NCBI GenBank assembly: GCA_965263285.1
Contig: CBDHHD010000016.1
Coordinates: 992,001-1,056,000, forward strand
DNA length: 64,000 nt
From: JASGCP01 sp965263285
GTDB taxonomy: Bacteria > Bacteroidota > Bacteroidia > Chitinophagales > Chitinophagaceae
Direction: 5' to 3'
This document shows positions 37,129 to 47,209 of the stretch, piece after piece. The notes under the pieces were generated by a model. The model worked only from the letters and a program-made list of their open reading frames with translations, was not told the DNA's origin and did not search any database. Each line of letters starts with the position of its first letter. Positions within the stretch are counted from its first letter, which is position 1. The position numbers and the translations under genes were made by a program.

Positions 37129-37304
37129 AAAATTATTATTTTTTATTTTTTAAAATATACTAAATTAAATAATCAATTCCAAATAACCAAATAATTTTAA
37201 AAATTAAAATTTTTGCACCCACATGCGAGTAAAAAAGGTATATCCACAAAGTGAGAATTATTATTTTTGCAACGGTTACATTTGCATTAATTTAATTATT
37301 TTTT

Positions 37305-37330
37305 GGCATAATTAAATTTAGTGTTAGGAA
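37305..37330 (+). repeat. Solitary MITE B terminus
   Basis: GGCATAATTAAATTTAGTG then TTAGG differs from the family B end at two positions. No opposite end is visible, and it runs into a family A right-half fragment. Confidence 0.6.
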
Positions 37331-37337
37331 CTGCGCA

Positions 37338-37449
37338 AATATACAAAAGAAAGAAAAAGATATAAAAATAAATTATTAACCTATACGTGAGTAGTTGCAA
37401 AATTTTCATTTGTTAAAAACCTCTTAGCAACTGAAAAAAGGATTTAGCC
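37338..37449. repeat. Family A right-end fragment
   Basis: ACAAAAGAAAGAAAAAGATA through TGAGTAGTTGCA to AACTGAAAAAAGGATTTAG then CC: the last ~110 bp of a subtype-2 copy, ending 8 bp before the metF stop codon. Confidence 0.7.
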
Positions 37450-37456
37450 CTAAACC

Positions 37457-38410
37457 TTAAAAAATTTTTTTTACCACATTAAATACTATATCAGGTTTTC
37501 CTAATGTATAATAGTGCAATACAGGTACATTGTTTTTTTTCAAATCTTCACTTTGCATTAAAAGCCACTCTGTGCCAATGGCTTCTATTTCCATATCTGT
37601 TTTAGCTTTTAAAATAGGATTAGAAAGAGCATCAGGTATATCTACATTAAAAATACGAGGCAAAGTAGTTAGTTGCTTTTTGGCACTAATAGGTTTTAAA
37701 CCAGGTACAATAGGAACCGTAATTCCCGCTTTTCTACAAGCAGCAACAAAATCATAATATTTTTTATTATCAAAAAACATTTGAGTCATAATATATTCAG
37801 CACCTGCATCTATTTTTGCTTTAAGATATTGTATATCAGTAATAATATTAGGTGATTCAATATGCTTTTCAGGATAACCTGCTACACCTATACAAAAATC
37901 TGTTTTTCCACCCTCTCTAATATCATCATCTATATAAATACCATGATTTAAATCATGAATTTGTTTAAGTAATCCGATTGCAAAATTATGTCCGTTTTTT
38001 TCTGGAATAAAAGTATCCTCATTTATCGAAGCATCACCCCGTAAAGCTAATACATTATTAATACCTAAAAAATATAAGTCAATCAAAGCATCTTCTGTTT
38101 CTCGTTTTGTAAATCCACCACAAATAAAATGAGGAACTGCATCTATATGATATCGTTGCATAATGGCAGCACAAATACCCACCGTGCCAGGTCTTTTACG
38201 CACTTCTACTTTTTCAAAACTTCCATCTTGCTTTTTTTTAAATATAGATTCACTTCTGTGATAAGTAACATTAATCCAAGAAGGTTTACATTCCATTAAA
38301 GGATCAATATGATTAAAAAGTGATTGTATATTTTTTCCTTTTAAGGGTGGTAATACTTCAATAGATAAAAGGGTACCTTTTTTTTTATCAATATGTTCAG
38401 TAATCTTCAT
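37457..38410 (-). CDS. metF: 5,10-methylenetetrahydrofolate reductase
   Basis: 317 residues, the usual length of bacterial MetF, a FAD-containing TIM barrel that makes 5-methyl-THF for methionine synthesis. LLSIEVLPP at the N-terminus carries the catalytic Glu (the family form is EFFPP). HFICGGFTKRETEDALIDL, NVLALRGDA and EYIMTQMFFDN are standard FAD/folate-site motifs. The stop lies 8 bp from repeat DNA. Monocistronic. It would feed the MetH-type system whose homocysteine module lies at 11525. Confidence 0.97.
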   Translation of the reverse strand: MKITEHIDKKKGTLLSIEVLPPLKGKNIQSLFNHIDPLMECKPSWINVTYHRSESIFKKKQDGSFEKVEVRKRPGTVGICAAIMQRYHIDAVPHFICGGFTKRETEDALIDLYFLGINNVLALRGDASINEDTFIPEKNGHNFAIGLLKQIHDLNHGIYIDDDIREGGKTDFCIGVAGYPEKHIESPNIITDIQYLKAKIDAGAEYIMTQMFFDNKKYYDFVAACRKAGITVPIVPGLKPISAKKQLTTLPRIFNVDIPDALSNPILKAKTDMEIEAIGTEWLLMQSEDLKKNNVPVLHYYTLGKPDIVFNVVKKIF

Positions 38411-38525
38411 AAGATCCTAATTTACATAAGCAAAATTAATAATAATTAAAGTGTTATTAATTTTTATTTTTTATTCATCATTCTTCTTGTCTTAATACAA
38501 AACAAAAATAAAGTTCTCAAAAAAG

Positions 38526-38575
38526 GGTATAACGATTTATTTAATATGTAACAACAAAGGTAATATATTTTTGTA
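38526..38575 (+). repeat. MITE C left-arm fragment
   Basis: GGTATAACGATTTATTTAA then CAACAAAGGTAATATATTTTT is close to the left arm of the MITE C copy at 47210-47260. The right terminus is absent. Confidence 0.6.
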
Positions 38576-38613
38576 ATTAATTAGGTAGATCATAGACTTA
38601 TTGGAGATCACTA

Positions 38614-39100
38614 GGCTAAATCCTTTTTTCAGTTGCTAAGAGGTTTTTAATAAATGGCAACTACTCAGGTATAGGTTTATAATTGTTTTTTATATCTTTT
38701 TTTTCTTTTGTCTTGATACAAAAGAAAGAAACAAAGAAAAAACCAAGCCTGCATATAAAGAGCTACAAAACTAAGGCTCGCTACGCTAGCGAGAATGAGT
38801 GGGAGGCGGTTAGGTATGAATCGTTATGATGAGCTTATTCATAGTTGTTTTTATATGCAAGTGTCTTATGTTTATCATAAAATTTATATATATAAAACTT
38901 CCTTCTCCACATTCTCGCTGGTTGCTCCGCGTGCCTTGTTTTTCAACGCTTTTTATCTGAGGTCAGTCCTCATCAAATACTCCTTAGATTTTCATACATA
39001 TAAATTATTCTACAATCTATGCACTTAATTAATAAACCTATTGAGTTGAATAAGCAGTTATAATTGCGTTTCTTTTAGTGCTTGAAAAAAGGATTTATTC
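38614..39100. repeat. Family A fold-back element, subtype 2, diverged
   Basis: GGCTAAATCCTTTTTTCAG at the left and AGTGCTTGAAAAAAGGATTTATTC at the right, with the hairpin, the GAGCTACAAAACT arm and the GTTATGATGAGC stem inside; the central right arm has decayed. It sits between metF and the fucosidase. It contains the outward -7-like motifs that end before 39185. Confidence 0.8.
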
Positions 39101-39184
39101 AAATCGATTATATATTTTATTTGTAACATTGTAAATATTTAATTACTATTAAACATGCGGTTAAAGCAATCTAAATATTTGATT

Positions 39185-40660
39185 ATGCAAAAAATTCAAT
39201 TGACTACATTTTTCCTATGCTTTTTTTATATTGCTATAAGCCAAGAACATTATACAGCTCCCAAAGATAGTTTAATACTAAATACATTACATCAATGGCA
39301 AGATATAAAATTTGGATTAATGGTGCATTGGGGTCCTTATAGCGAATGGGGTGTTACTGAGAGTTGGACCATTTGCCCAGAAGACGAACGAGGAGATTAT
39401 ATAAAAGGGCCATTTGTAATGCAAGAGCACTTTACATACAAACAAAATTTTGAGCGATTCAATAAAAATGATACAGCTGCTAATAACCGCAATCGTATAT
39501 CCAATAACTATTTTGATTATAAAAAAAAATATGAATCTCTCCCTTACTATTTTAATCCCATTGCATTTGACCCTAAGAAATGGGCACACGCAGCTAAGGA
39601 TGCTGGCATGCGTTATATAGTATTCACTACCAAGCACCATGACGGTTTTTGCATGTTTGATACTAAACAAACCAATTATAAAATCACCTCTCCTATTGTT
39701 CCGTATTCTACACAATCTAAGGCTAATATTAGCAAAGAAGTATTTGACGCTTTTCGTAAAGACGGCTTTATGATTGGAGCTTATTATTCTAAGCCCGATT
39801 GGCATAGTCCTGATTATTGGTGGCCCTATTATCCCCCTAAAGATCGTAACCCTAACTATGATGTGTATACACATCGAAATAGATGGGAAGCATTTAAAAG
39901 ATTCACTTATAATCAACTAAAAGAGCTTACTAATGGCGACTATGGTAAAATTGATTTATTATGGTTAGATGGAGGGTGGATTACATTCTATGACACAATA
40001 GGAATTAATATGGATACCATGGCAGTAGCTATTCGTAAAAACCAACCGGGCATACTTATTGTAGACAGAAGAACCAATGGTGGACCTTATGAAAATTATC
40101 TTACGCCCGAACAAGCTATTCCTAACATATATCAATCCTATCCTTGGGAGTCTTGTATTACGATGTCTAATAACTGGAGCTATAACCCACATCCTATATA
40201 TAAACCCACACAACAATTAATTCATATCTTAATACAAGTAGTAGCATTTGGAGGTAACCTCCTCTTAAATATAGGTGCTGCTCCTGATGGAACTTTCGAC
40301 TCTATTGCCTACAATAGATTATATGAAATAGGTAAATGGATGCATATTAATAACGAAGCTATCTATTACACTAAACCTATGTTTCCGTATCATACCAATG
40401 ATTTTTTTTACACACAATCTAAAAATGGAAAAACCAATTATGTTTTTTATGTGCCTTCTCAAGACACCATTCAGTTAACAAGCGACACTATCCAATTGCA
40501 ACAAGTACATATTCTTCACATTACTTCTATACATCTATTAGGATATAAGAGTCCTTGGCGTGCTATAAACAAACAAGATAGACTTGAAATAATTGTACCT
40601 AAAAAATGGAAACATAAAATATTAGGTCAGCATGCATTAGTGTGGGAAATAAATCAATAA
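39185..40660 (+). CDS. Alpha-L-fucosidase, GH29
   Basis: 491 residues from the ATG at 39185, chosen because MQKIQLTTFFLCFFYIAISQ is then a clean signal peptide. The frame also has an ATG at 39155. A secreted glycosidase releasing alpha-linked fucose. GH29 features: WQDIKFGLMVHWGPYSEWG near the N-terminus, TTKHHDGFCMFDTKQTNY, DLLWLDGGW containing the nucleophile Asp, and GGNLLLNIGAAPDGTFD. A C-terminal beta-sandwich follows. Two MFS transporters lie directly downstream (4 and ~40 bp gaps), consistent with one operon for taking up the sugar it frees. Confidence 0.93.
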   Translation: MQKIQLTTFFLCFFYIAISQEHYTAPKDSLILNTLHQWQDIKFGLMVHWGPYSEWGVTESWTICPEDERGDYIKGPFVMQEHFTYKQNFERFNKNDTAANNRNRISNNYFDYKKKYESLPYYFNPIAFDPKKWAHAAKDAGMRYIVFTTKHHDGFCMFDTKQTNYKITSPIVPYSTQSKANISKEVFDAFRKDGFMIGAYYSKPDWHSPDYWWPYYPPKDRNPNYDVYTHRNRWEAFKRFTYNQLKELTNGDYGKIDLLWLDGGWITFYDTIGINMDTMAVAIRKNQPGILIVDRRTNGGPYENYLTPEQAIPNIYQSYPWESCITMSNNWSYNPHPIYKPTQQLIHILIQVVAFGGNLLLNIGAAPDGTFDSIAYNRLYEIGKWMHINNEAIYYTKPMFPYHTNDFFYTQSKNGKTNYVFYVPSQDTIQLTSDTIQLQQVHILHITSIHLLGYKSPWRAINKQDRLEIIVPKKWKHKILGQHALVWEINQ

Positions 40661-40664
40661 TTTT

Positions 40665-41912
40665 ATGAAAAAATATTCACATATAGCTCATATTGGATTG
40701 TTTATTGTAGCTGCGTTAGGCTATTATATCGACACATACGATATTGTTATCTTTAATGTAGTAAAAAAAGAAAGTCTGCTATCTATTGGTGTAAATATCA
40801 AGGACCCTGTTGCGCTATTTGCTACGGCAAAATATATTTTAAATTATACAATGATTGGCTTTGTTTTAGGTGGAATTTTTTGGGGTATTTGGGGGGATTT
40901 TAAAGGAAGAATCTATTCCTTATTTCTAACTATCTTTATATATTCTCTTTCCATGTTTTTAACAATATGGATAAAAACAGTTGATCAATATGCATGGTTA
41001 AGACTTATAGCAGGCTTTGGATTAGCAGGAGAATTAGGGTTAGGTATCACTATTATATGCGAATTTTTTTCAGCTCGTTATAGAATGCTTTTGTCTGCCT
41101 TAGTGTCAGCATCTGGTGCTTTAGGAGCTTTCTCTGCTTTTTGGATAACCCAGTTATTTACAAGTTGGAAAATAGCGTATTTATGTGGAAGTATATTAGG
41201 AATTTCTATGTTAATATTTCGTCTTTTCCTGCATCAGTCCTCCTCTGATAGTGTCATATTCGAAAAAATAGTAAAAACAAATCAAGTAGTAAGAGGGAAT
41301 ATTCTCATGTTATTTAACAAATGGAAACGATTTCGTTATTTTATTTCTTCTTTACTCATTCCACTAACATTTTGGTTTTTAATAGTAGGAGTAGCTACTT
41401 TTGCCGATAGATTTTTGCCTCCTACATTAAGTACCCATGTAAATACAGAAATGACCCCTGCTTTATTTAATCTTGGCTTATGTGTAGGTGATATTGTTAC
41501 AGCCTTTATAAGCAATATGTTTAAAAGCAGAAAAAAAGCAATTGCCCTCTACTTTATCTTACAAATTATTATTTTCTTTCTATTTTTTAATCCACATAGT
41601 AACTATTCTGTAGCTACCCTATACACTTATATTATACTATTAGGGTTTACTTCAGGGTATTGGACTTTATTTCATATTATTGTATCAGAGCAATTTGGCA
41701 CTAATCTACGATCTACGGCTACTGTATTTGCATCATCACTTGCACGCGCAGGTCTTATCCCTCTATTGCTATTAGTAAGCATACTACACAAACAATATTC
41801 ATATCCTACATCAATTATTATTCTATTATGTATTCTTATTCCTCTGGCTTTTATTGGATTATTTTCTATTAAAGAAACATATAATGCAAATCTCGACTTT
41901 GTAGAATCATAA
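40665..41912 (+). CDS. MFS transporter (sugar-type), 415 aa
   Basis: Twelve hydrophobic segments with MFS signature GIFWGIWGDFKGRIYSLF between TM2 and TM3 and ELGLGITIICEFFSARYR in the first half. The start is 4 bp after the fucosidase stop, so translation is probably coupled. The acidic DTYDIVIFNVV in TM1 resembles the sialate/aromatic-acid (SHS/MHS-like) branch rather than FucP. It is inferred to import an organic acid or sugar acid produced by the operon. No lectin or kinase genes accompany it. Confidence 0.85.
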   Translation: MKKYSHIAHIGLFIVAALGYYIDTYDIVIFNVVKKESLLSIGVNIKDPVALFATAKYILNYTMIGFVLGGIFWGIWGDFKGRIYSLFLTIFIYSLSMFLTIWIKTVDQYAWLRLIAGFGLAGELGLGITIICEFFSARYRMLLSALVSASGALGAFSAFWITQLFTSWKIAYLCGSILGISMLIFRLFLHQSSSDSVIFEKIVKTNQVVRGNILMLFNKWKRFRYFISSLLIPLTFWFLIVGVATFADRFLPPTLSTHVNTEMTPALFNLGLCVGDIVTAFISNMFKSRKKAIALYFILQIIIFFLFFNPHSNYSVATLYTYIILLGFTSGYWTLFHIIVSEQFGTNLRSTATVFASSLARAGLIPLLLLVSILHKQYSYPTSIIILLCILIPLAFIGLFSIKETYNANLDFVES

Positions 41913-41950
41913 AATATTATATTCAAATACTCTATTTTTATGTAGAATAT

Positions 41951-43510
41951 ATGAAAAATAAAAAAAAACCCTTAGCCTTTGTCATCTTTGCTTCATCTTT
42001 AGGGTCTTTAGTAGAGTGGTATGATTTTTTTACTTTTGCTAGCCTTAATACTATTATTTCTAGTACTTTTTTTTCTATCAGCAATTCATATTTTGCTATT
42101 GTTTCAACTGCTATTTTATATTCCATAGGCTATATTTTTAGACCATTAGGAGGTGTTTTATTTGGATATATAGGAGATAAAATAGGAAGAAAAAACTCTC
42201 TCCTATTTAGCATGTCTCTAATGGGATTTAGCACCTTCTTAATAGGTTGTATTCCTGCTTATCATACCATTGGCATACTTGCTCCTATTCTCTTACTATT
42301 TTTAAGGATATGTCAAGGTATATCTTTAGGAGGAGAGTATAGTAATGCTGCTATCTATGTAGCTGAACATGTTTCTTATCGGTATTGGGGACGCAGCACA
42401 GCCTCTATACAAATAACCCCCACATTAGGTATTATTCTTTCTGTTTGTATTATTGCCATTTTAAAACTTGTACTCTCTTCTAATCATTTTTTACTATGGG
42501 GTTGGCGTATAGCCTTTTGGGTGTCTATCATCTTAATTTTATTTGCACTTAAATTTAGATTAAAATTAACAGAAACTCCATTGTACCTTAAGATAAAAGA
42601 ACAAAAAACATATTCTGCTCATCCTCTCAAAGATAGTTTTCATATAACCAACATACCATGGTTACTTATAGCCTTCTTTATTAGTATTGGAACAGGAGTC
42701 ATATCAAATGGAGCAACTATTTATTTATTGTTTTTTGTTGAAAACACCATGCATGTAAACATAGAGACTAGTAGCTGGTTATTTGCTATTGCCCTTACTA
42801 TAAACATCCCTTTGTATTACCTAATTGGATGGTACCACGATCGTTGGGGAACTAAGTGGTTGTTTATTATTTGTATGATTGTTTTTAGCTTTTCTTTGCG
42901 GGGTACTTATGGCAAAATGTATAATTTAGTTAACACAACTAATACAAAAATATTTATGTTACAATCCTCTGTTACAACAGTTGTAAAAAATAATACATCC
43001 ACCCATGATACTCTTTATATGACTACCACAACAAATACCTATTACAATAAAATGAAAGAAATAATTGAAAAACAATACTATGCGAAAGATCATAATCCTA
43101 TACAAGAAAAGAAAAATATCTTTTTGTCTTATCATCAAAAAATAATACTACTAGGATATTTCTTATATTTTGTTATTATTACGGTAGCAGTAAATGCATC
43201 TCTTGCGGCGTTTATAATGTCTTTATTCCCTACGCATATTCGTTCTTCTTCGTTTGGCATGTCTTATATTGGGGCTACTTTATTAGGGGGCGTTATTATA
43301 CCTATTGCTACTTATTTTGTTCAAAAAGAACAGCAACTTAATACAATGGCTATGAGGTTACATCAGCCTATTCCATACCCCCATTATTTTACTGCAGGAT
43401 TATTATATCCTATTATAATAAGTGTATTGGCCGCTATTGTTTTATTATTTGCACCTAGTAAAAAAATATTAGACAAAAGAAATAATAGTAACAGATCAGG
43501 TACATGTTAA
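41951..43510 (+). CDS. MFS transporter, metabolite:H+ symporter (MHS) type with enlarged loop
   Basis: 519 residues. The N-half has GSLVEWYDFFTFASL, GGVLFGYIGDKIGRKNSLLF and GISLGGEYSNAAIYVAEH, close to ProP/ShiA-type MHS carriers. After TM9 a ~95-residue hydrophilic insert (about residues 320-410, Thr/Asn/Tyr/Lys-rich: TYGKMYNLVNTTNTKIF, TTTTNTYYNKMKEI) occurs that normal MHS proteins lack. TM10-12 follow (PTHIRSSSFGMSYIGA). It probably takes up a small zwitterion or organic acid. Third gene of the fucosidase operon. Confidence 0.85.
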   Translation: MKNKKKPLAFVIFASSLGSLVEWYDFFTFASLNTIISSTFFSISNSYFAIVSTAILYSIGYIFRPLGGVLFGYIGDKIGRKNSLLFSMSLMGFSTFLIGCIPAYHTIGILAPILLLFLRICQGISLGGEYSNAAIYVAEHVSYRYWGRSTASIQITPTLGIILSVCIIAILKLVLSSNHFLLWGWRIAFWVSIILILFALKFRLKLTETPLYLKIKEQKTYSAHPLKDSFHITNIPWLLIAFFISIGTGVISNGATIYLLFFVENTMHVNIETSSWLFAIALTINIPLYYLIGWYHDRWGTKWLFIICMIVFSFSLRGTYGKMYNLVNTTNTKIFMLQSSVTTVVKNNTSTHDTLYMTTTTNTYYNKMKEIIEKQYYAKDHNPIQEKKNIFLSYHQKIILLGYFLYFVIITVAVNASLAAFIMSLFPTHIRSSSFGMSYIGATLLGGVIIPIATYFVQKEQQLNTMAMRLHQPIPYPHYFTAGLLYPIIISVLAAIVLLFAPSKKILDKRNNSNRSGTC

Positions 43511-44121
43511 TCTCAAACCCGGCTATTTTTAGGTAATATTTTTTGCAAATCCCATATAAAATATTATTTTTTTATTTTAACCCAACTTGGTAAATGGCAT
43601 GCGTAAGTAATTGATAGTAAAAAATTACGAACTATTGACTCGTTTTTTAGGGGCTACATCTTCGTCTTGTGTAATAGGGGGCAGGTTTGTATTTGGTGGC
43701 GGAATAGATGGCTTGTGCCTCTGCTATTGGTCTTGTACATTGCCGAATAATGACTGTTTTTTATTTGCATTTTGTGCGACAGAAGTGATGATTTTTTGTG
43801 TATTCGTTATTCTGACAATGCTTTTCCAATCGTGTTGGATACCATGCTGTTTAAGTTTATATCTAATAGTAGATACAATGGTGTACGCCAATACACCTAA
43901 AAATAAATGAGCTTTGCAACTGTTATCGTGAATATGGTAAACAGGTCGTAAAGACAAATCTGTTTTAAGAATGCGAAAGGAAGACTCAACCTCTCTCTAA
44001 TCGTATTATAAATATCCCACATCCCTTCTTCTTTAATTAATTCAACGGGAGGAAAGATGTTCTTAAAAAATAAATACACCCTGTTTTTGTATGCTCTTTT
44101 CTTTTCCATGTTATTCTTTTT

Positions 44122-44674
44122 GGCATAACTAAATTTAGTGTGAGGGAGTATGCAAAGATACAAAATAAAATGGATATTTGTAAAAACAATATGGGTTATA
44201 TCTTTTTTTGAGGTGCTGGAAGCATGGATTATTACATATATATAAATATGGAAATAATAGGAAATATCTGATGAGGACTGCCCTCAGATAAAGAGCGTTA
44301 CAAAACGAGGTAAGCGAAGCGACCAGCGAGAATGTGGAGGCGGAAGTTTTTATATATGAATCGTTATGATGAGCATAAAGTATTTGCATAAAAGATACCT
44401 ATGGATAAGCTCATCATAACGATTCATACCTAACCGCCTCCCATTCATTCTCGCTAGCGTAGCGAGCCGTAGTTTTGTAGCTCTTTATCTGCAGGCTTGA
44501 TTTTTTCTTTGTTTCTTTCTTTTGTATCAAGACAAAAGAAAGAAAAGGATATAAAAATAAATGATGAACCTATATATGAGCAATTACAAAAACATAAATA
44601 TCCCCCAGCACCTCAAAAAAAGATGTAGCCTTTTAGTAAACTAAATTTTTCCTCACACTAAATTTAGTTATGCC
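44122..44674. mobile_element. MITE family B, copy 2 (553 bp) with perfect 8-bp target duplication
   Basis: The termini are GGCATAACTAAATTTAGTG(TGAGG) at 44122 and its inverted complement at 44674. TTCTTTTT flanks both sides (44114-44121 and 44675-44682), and removing element plus one copy rejoins the IS1634 transposase frame. It contains a family A element (44194-44630). It encodes no protein. One arm holds GTATCTTTG (minus strand), a good match to the Bacteroidota -7 promoter pointing out of the element. Confidence 0.92.
44194..44630. repeat. Family A fold-back element inside MITE B copy 2
   Basis: Complete family A element in the opposite window orientation to that at 35577. Both occupy the same place within MITE B, so the A-into-B insertion happened once, before B moved to both sites. 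Confidence 0.9.
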
Positions 44675-46532
44675 TTCTTTTTACCGTGTCGCTTTTTCTT
44701 TTCTGTTTTTTTCTTTTCGTTGCTTTTTGTGTAGTATTACCTTCCTCTGTATTCTCATCCTCTTTATTACTTTCATTTTCTTTGTTTTCTTCTACTGAAA
44801 CCTCGTATTCACTGTATACTTGTTTGTTCCTTTCCCGTATGCGTCCTAAACGAATCTAAATCTTTTTTATATCTTTGGTTGTCTTAGGTTTTTCCAATGA
44901 ACTTACCAAAGCATTTAATTCTTTTTCTAATCGAGTACAATACTGTTTAAACATGGCATCTTCTTTCTTTTCTTTTTCCTCACTGTGTACTTTCAAATAA
45001 GTATCAGCATCATTATCAACATAAGCAAATGAAAGCTCTATTTTATTACCCCTGTTATCTGTTACCCATTTCTTTTCTTTATTATTTGTCGTATAATTTT
45101 TTAACAAATAACGGTTTACACACAAATAATCATATCCTTTGTTTCTTACGAGTGTCAAATTTTCTTGTGTGGCAAATGCTGCGTCCATCACAACAATTGG
45201 CTTTTTAACCGCAGGTGCAATAAATGAAGACAAAGATTCTAAAGTGGCTTCTAATGTATTACACTCCGCAATATTGCCTTCATAAATTTGAGAGTAATTT
45301 AAAAAACCTTCCGCATTTACCACTAATGCTAAAGTAGCCAGTTTGCAATCTCTTCTTTTTTCTTTACTTCTCCCAAACTGTGCCAGGCTACTGCCTTCCT
45401 TTCTGCCCTCAAAATAACTATTCGTCAAATCATATAAAATAATTTTGTCCTGTAAGCTAAACAGGTGATTTGTTCTCAGAGATAAATGCTGTTCCAATTC
45501 AGATTTTATTTTGAATAATTTAAGGGCGTTATCATAAAGATGGTGACGGGTTATTTTATTAGGCAAGTGAGTAAACAATTCCTTTGCACCACTATTGATT
45601 GACAGCCAGCTTCCATTTTATGTTCAGAATAGGGAAAAGCAGCCTTTGCAATAAGATGTAGCAAGGCTATATCAATCTGTTTGTCAGTCCATCCTAATTC
45701 AGTTAATTTTTTAGATACCTGAAGCTCATCTAAAGCTTGTTTGCAAAGCCATTCTATTCCTATCTCTTTGGCTTGCTCATGCTCTAACGAAGTACTGTCT
45801 ATTAAAGAATCAGCATCCTCATTTGTATGTGCAATCATATTGACATTTGCTTTGCGATCCCTTGCATCCTCTCTTTTTTGCTTTTGTTTTTGCTGATGAG
45901 TTCTCACCTTCTCTGCCATATCAAGAGCTATTTTCTCAATAACCGGATCAATAAAGTCATGAAATAATGTATCCTATCGCTGTAATAGAATTTCCATACG
46001 CTTCACCAATTGCTTTCTTGCCTGATCAGTTGTTAACTGCTCTAACTTGCCTAGTGAACAAAGAGTCTTATGTTGAATCTTACTCCCTATACCATAACTG
46101 CTTACTAACCTTGTAGTAAATAACTGTATTTCCGAATTTGTCCTTAATTTTTTGTTCTTTTAAATACATAGTGCAAAAATAAAGGCTGAAAATGAGAAAA
46201 ACAATATTTTTAAAATATCAACAAAAGATTAACTTATTGTGGGTACTACGAATTCGGTTTTTCGCACTTTTTTGTTTTTCAAAATATTAAAAATCAATAC
46301 TTTATAAAATTGACACTCCCTAAAAAACAGCTGTTTTTACTACTTTTTTCCTACTTTTTTACCAAGTTGGGTTAAGACAAAAGCAAGAAAAAGAGGTAAG
46401 AATATGTATTTAGTTTAATAAGGTTTTGGATGATATCTAAAAATTAGCCAACATTTGAATAAAAAAAGTAAAACATGACAAGTGATGGTCATGTTTTACA
46501 ATGTTTTTAAACTAAACAAATAGTTACCTTTG

Positions 46533-46712
46533 TTATGTTTTCTTTTTAGAGGTCTGATATGGACTACATTGGAAACACAAAGCGCCAAAAACACAAATTT
46601 GACAGTACTCACCAGTATTGCCACATTGATCATTGCACAACCCCCCCCCTCTTACAGTAGTTAAATCCTTTCTCTCTAAAACAGAACCTAAACTTTTAAA
46701 TTTTTGTTTCAT
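46533..46712 (-). CDS. Cysteine-rich leader-type peptide 5, 59 aa
   Basis: The leader MKQKFKSLGSVLERKDLTTV ends RGGG, encoded by a run of nine Gs that could slip. The core LCNDQCGNTGEYCQICVFG has four Cys, and two more follow in ALCFQCSP. Six cysteines in ~25 residues as paired CxxxC/CxxC suggest disulfide ladders or metal binding. It has the same leader type as genes 28985, 29780 and 36973. It stands alone between the dead IS1634 and a repeat nest. Confidence 0.62.
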   Translation of the reverse strand: MKQKFKSLGSVLERKDLTTVRGGGLCNDQCGNTGEYCQICVFGALCFQCSPYQTSKKKT

Positions 46713-47209
46713 AGATATAAATTTTCGATTTTATTATAAATAAAGTGTGATAATAATATGTAAAGATACAATATCAAAATGGATATTTCTAAAAAATAAT
46801 TTTAATATGTAAGAAAAAGACATTCTTGGCTAAATCCTTTTTTCAGCTGCTAAGATAAATACAATTGCAACTAATTAATCAATTCAATAGGTTTAATTAA
46901 ATGTGTGGATTATAGAATAATTGTATGGAAATAATAGGGAGTATTTGATGATGAATGCCCTCAGATAAAGAGCGTTACAAAACGAAGCGACCAGCGAAAA
47001 TGTGGGGCGAAGTTTATATATGAATTTTTATGATGAGTATATGTCACTTGCACATAAAGATAGTTATGGATAAGCTCATCATAACAATTCATACCTAAAC
47101 GCCTCTCATTGTTCTCGCTAGCGTAGCGAGTCGTAGTAGAGACACATAGCTATGTGTCTCTACTCTTTATCTGGAGGTTTTATTTTTTCTTTCTTTTGTC
47201 TTGATACAA

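Larger units (their letters stand above)
43647..46169 (-). pseudogene. IS1634-type transposase 2, multiply disrupted
   Basis: It starts at 46169 (MYLKEQKIKDKFGNTVIYYK), is frameshifted within 30 codons, and has an internal stop before FHDFIDPVIEK. Two readable parts remain: ~45919-45551 (coiled, KVRTHQQKQKQKREDA) and 45578-44856 (LYDLTNSYFEGRKEGSSL, VMDAAFATQENLTL). MITE B interrupts it at 44122-44674. Beyond that the C-terminus continues (KRITWKRKEH, then KAHLFLGVLAYTIVSTIRY and a final frame change to 43647). Dead. Confidence 0.85.
43577..46375 (-). mobile_element. Dead IS1634-type element 2 split by MITE B
   Basis: The perfect inverted ends TTAACCCAACTTGGTAAA lie at 43577 and 46375. It is distinct from the 30464 element in ends and protein. 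It carries a multiply broken transposase and a 553-bp MITE B insertion. No target duplication is evident. Confidence 0.75.

Noticed and set aside
39317..39916. 199-codon open frame antisense to the fucosidase gene
   Set aside because: Shadow of the GH29 coding frame in AT-rich DNA.
43611..43910. 99-codon frame on the + strand
   Set aside because: Antisense to the C-terminal remnant of the IS1634-type transposase.
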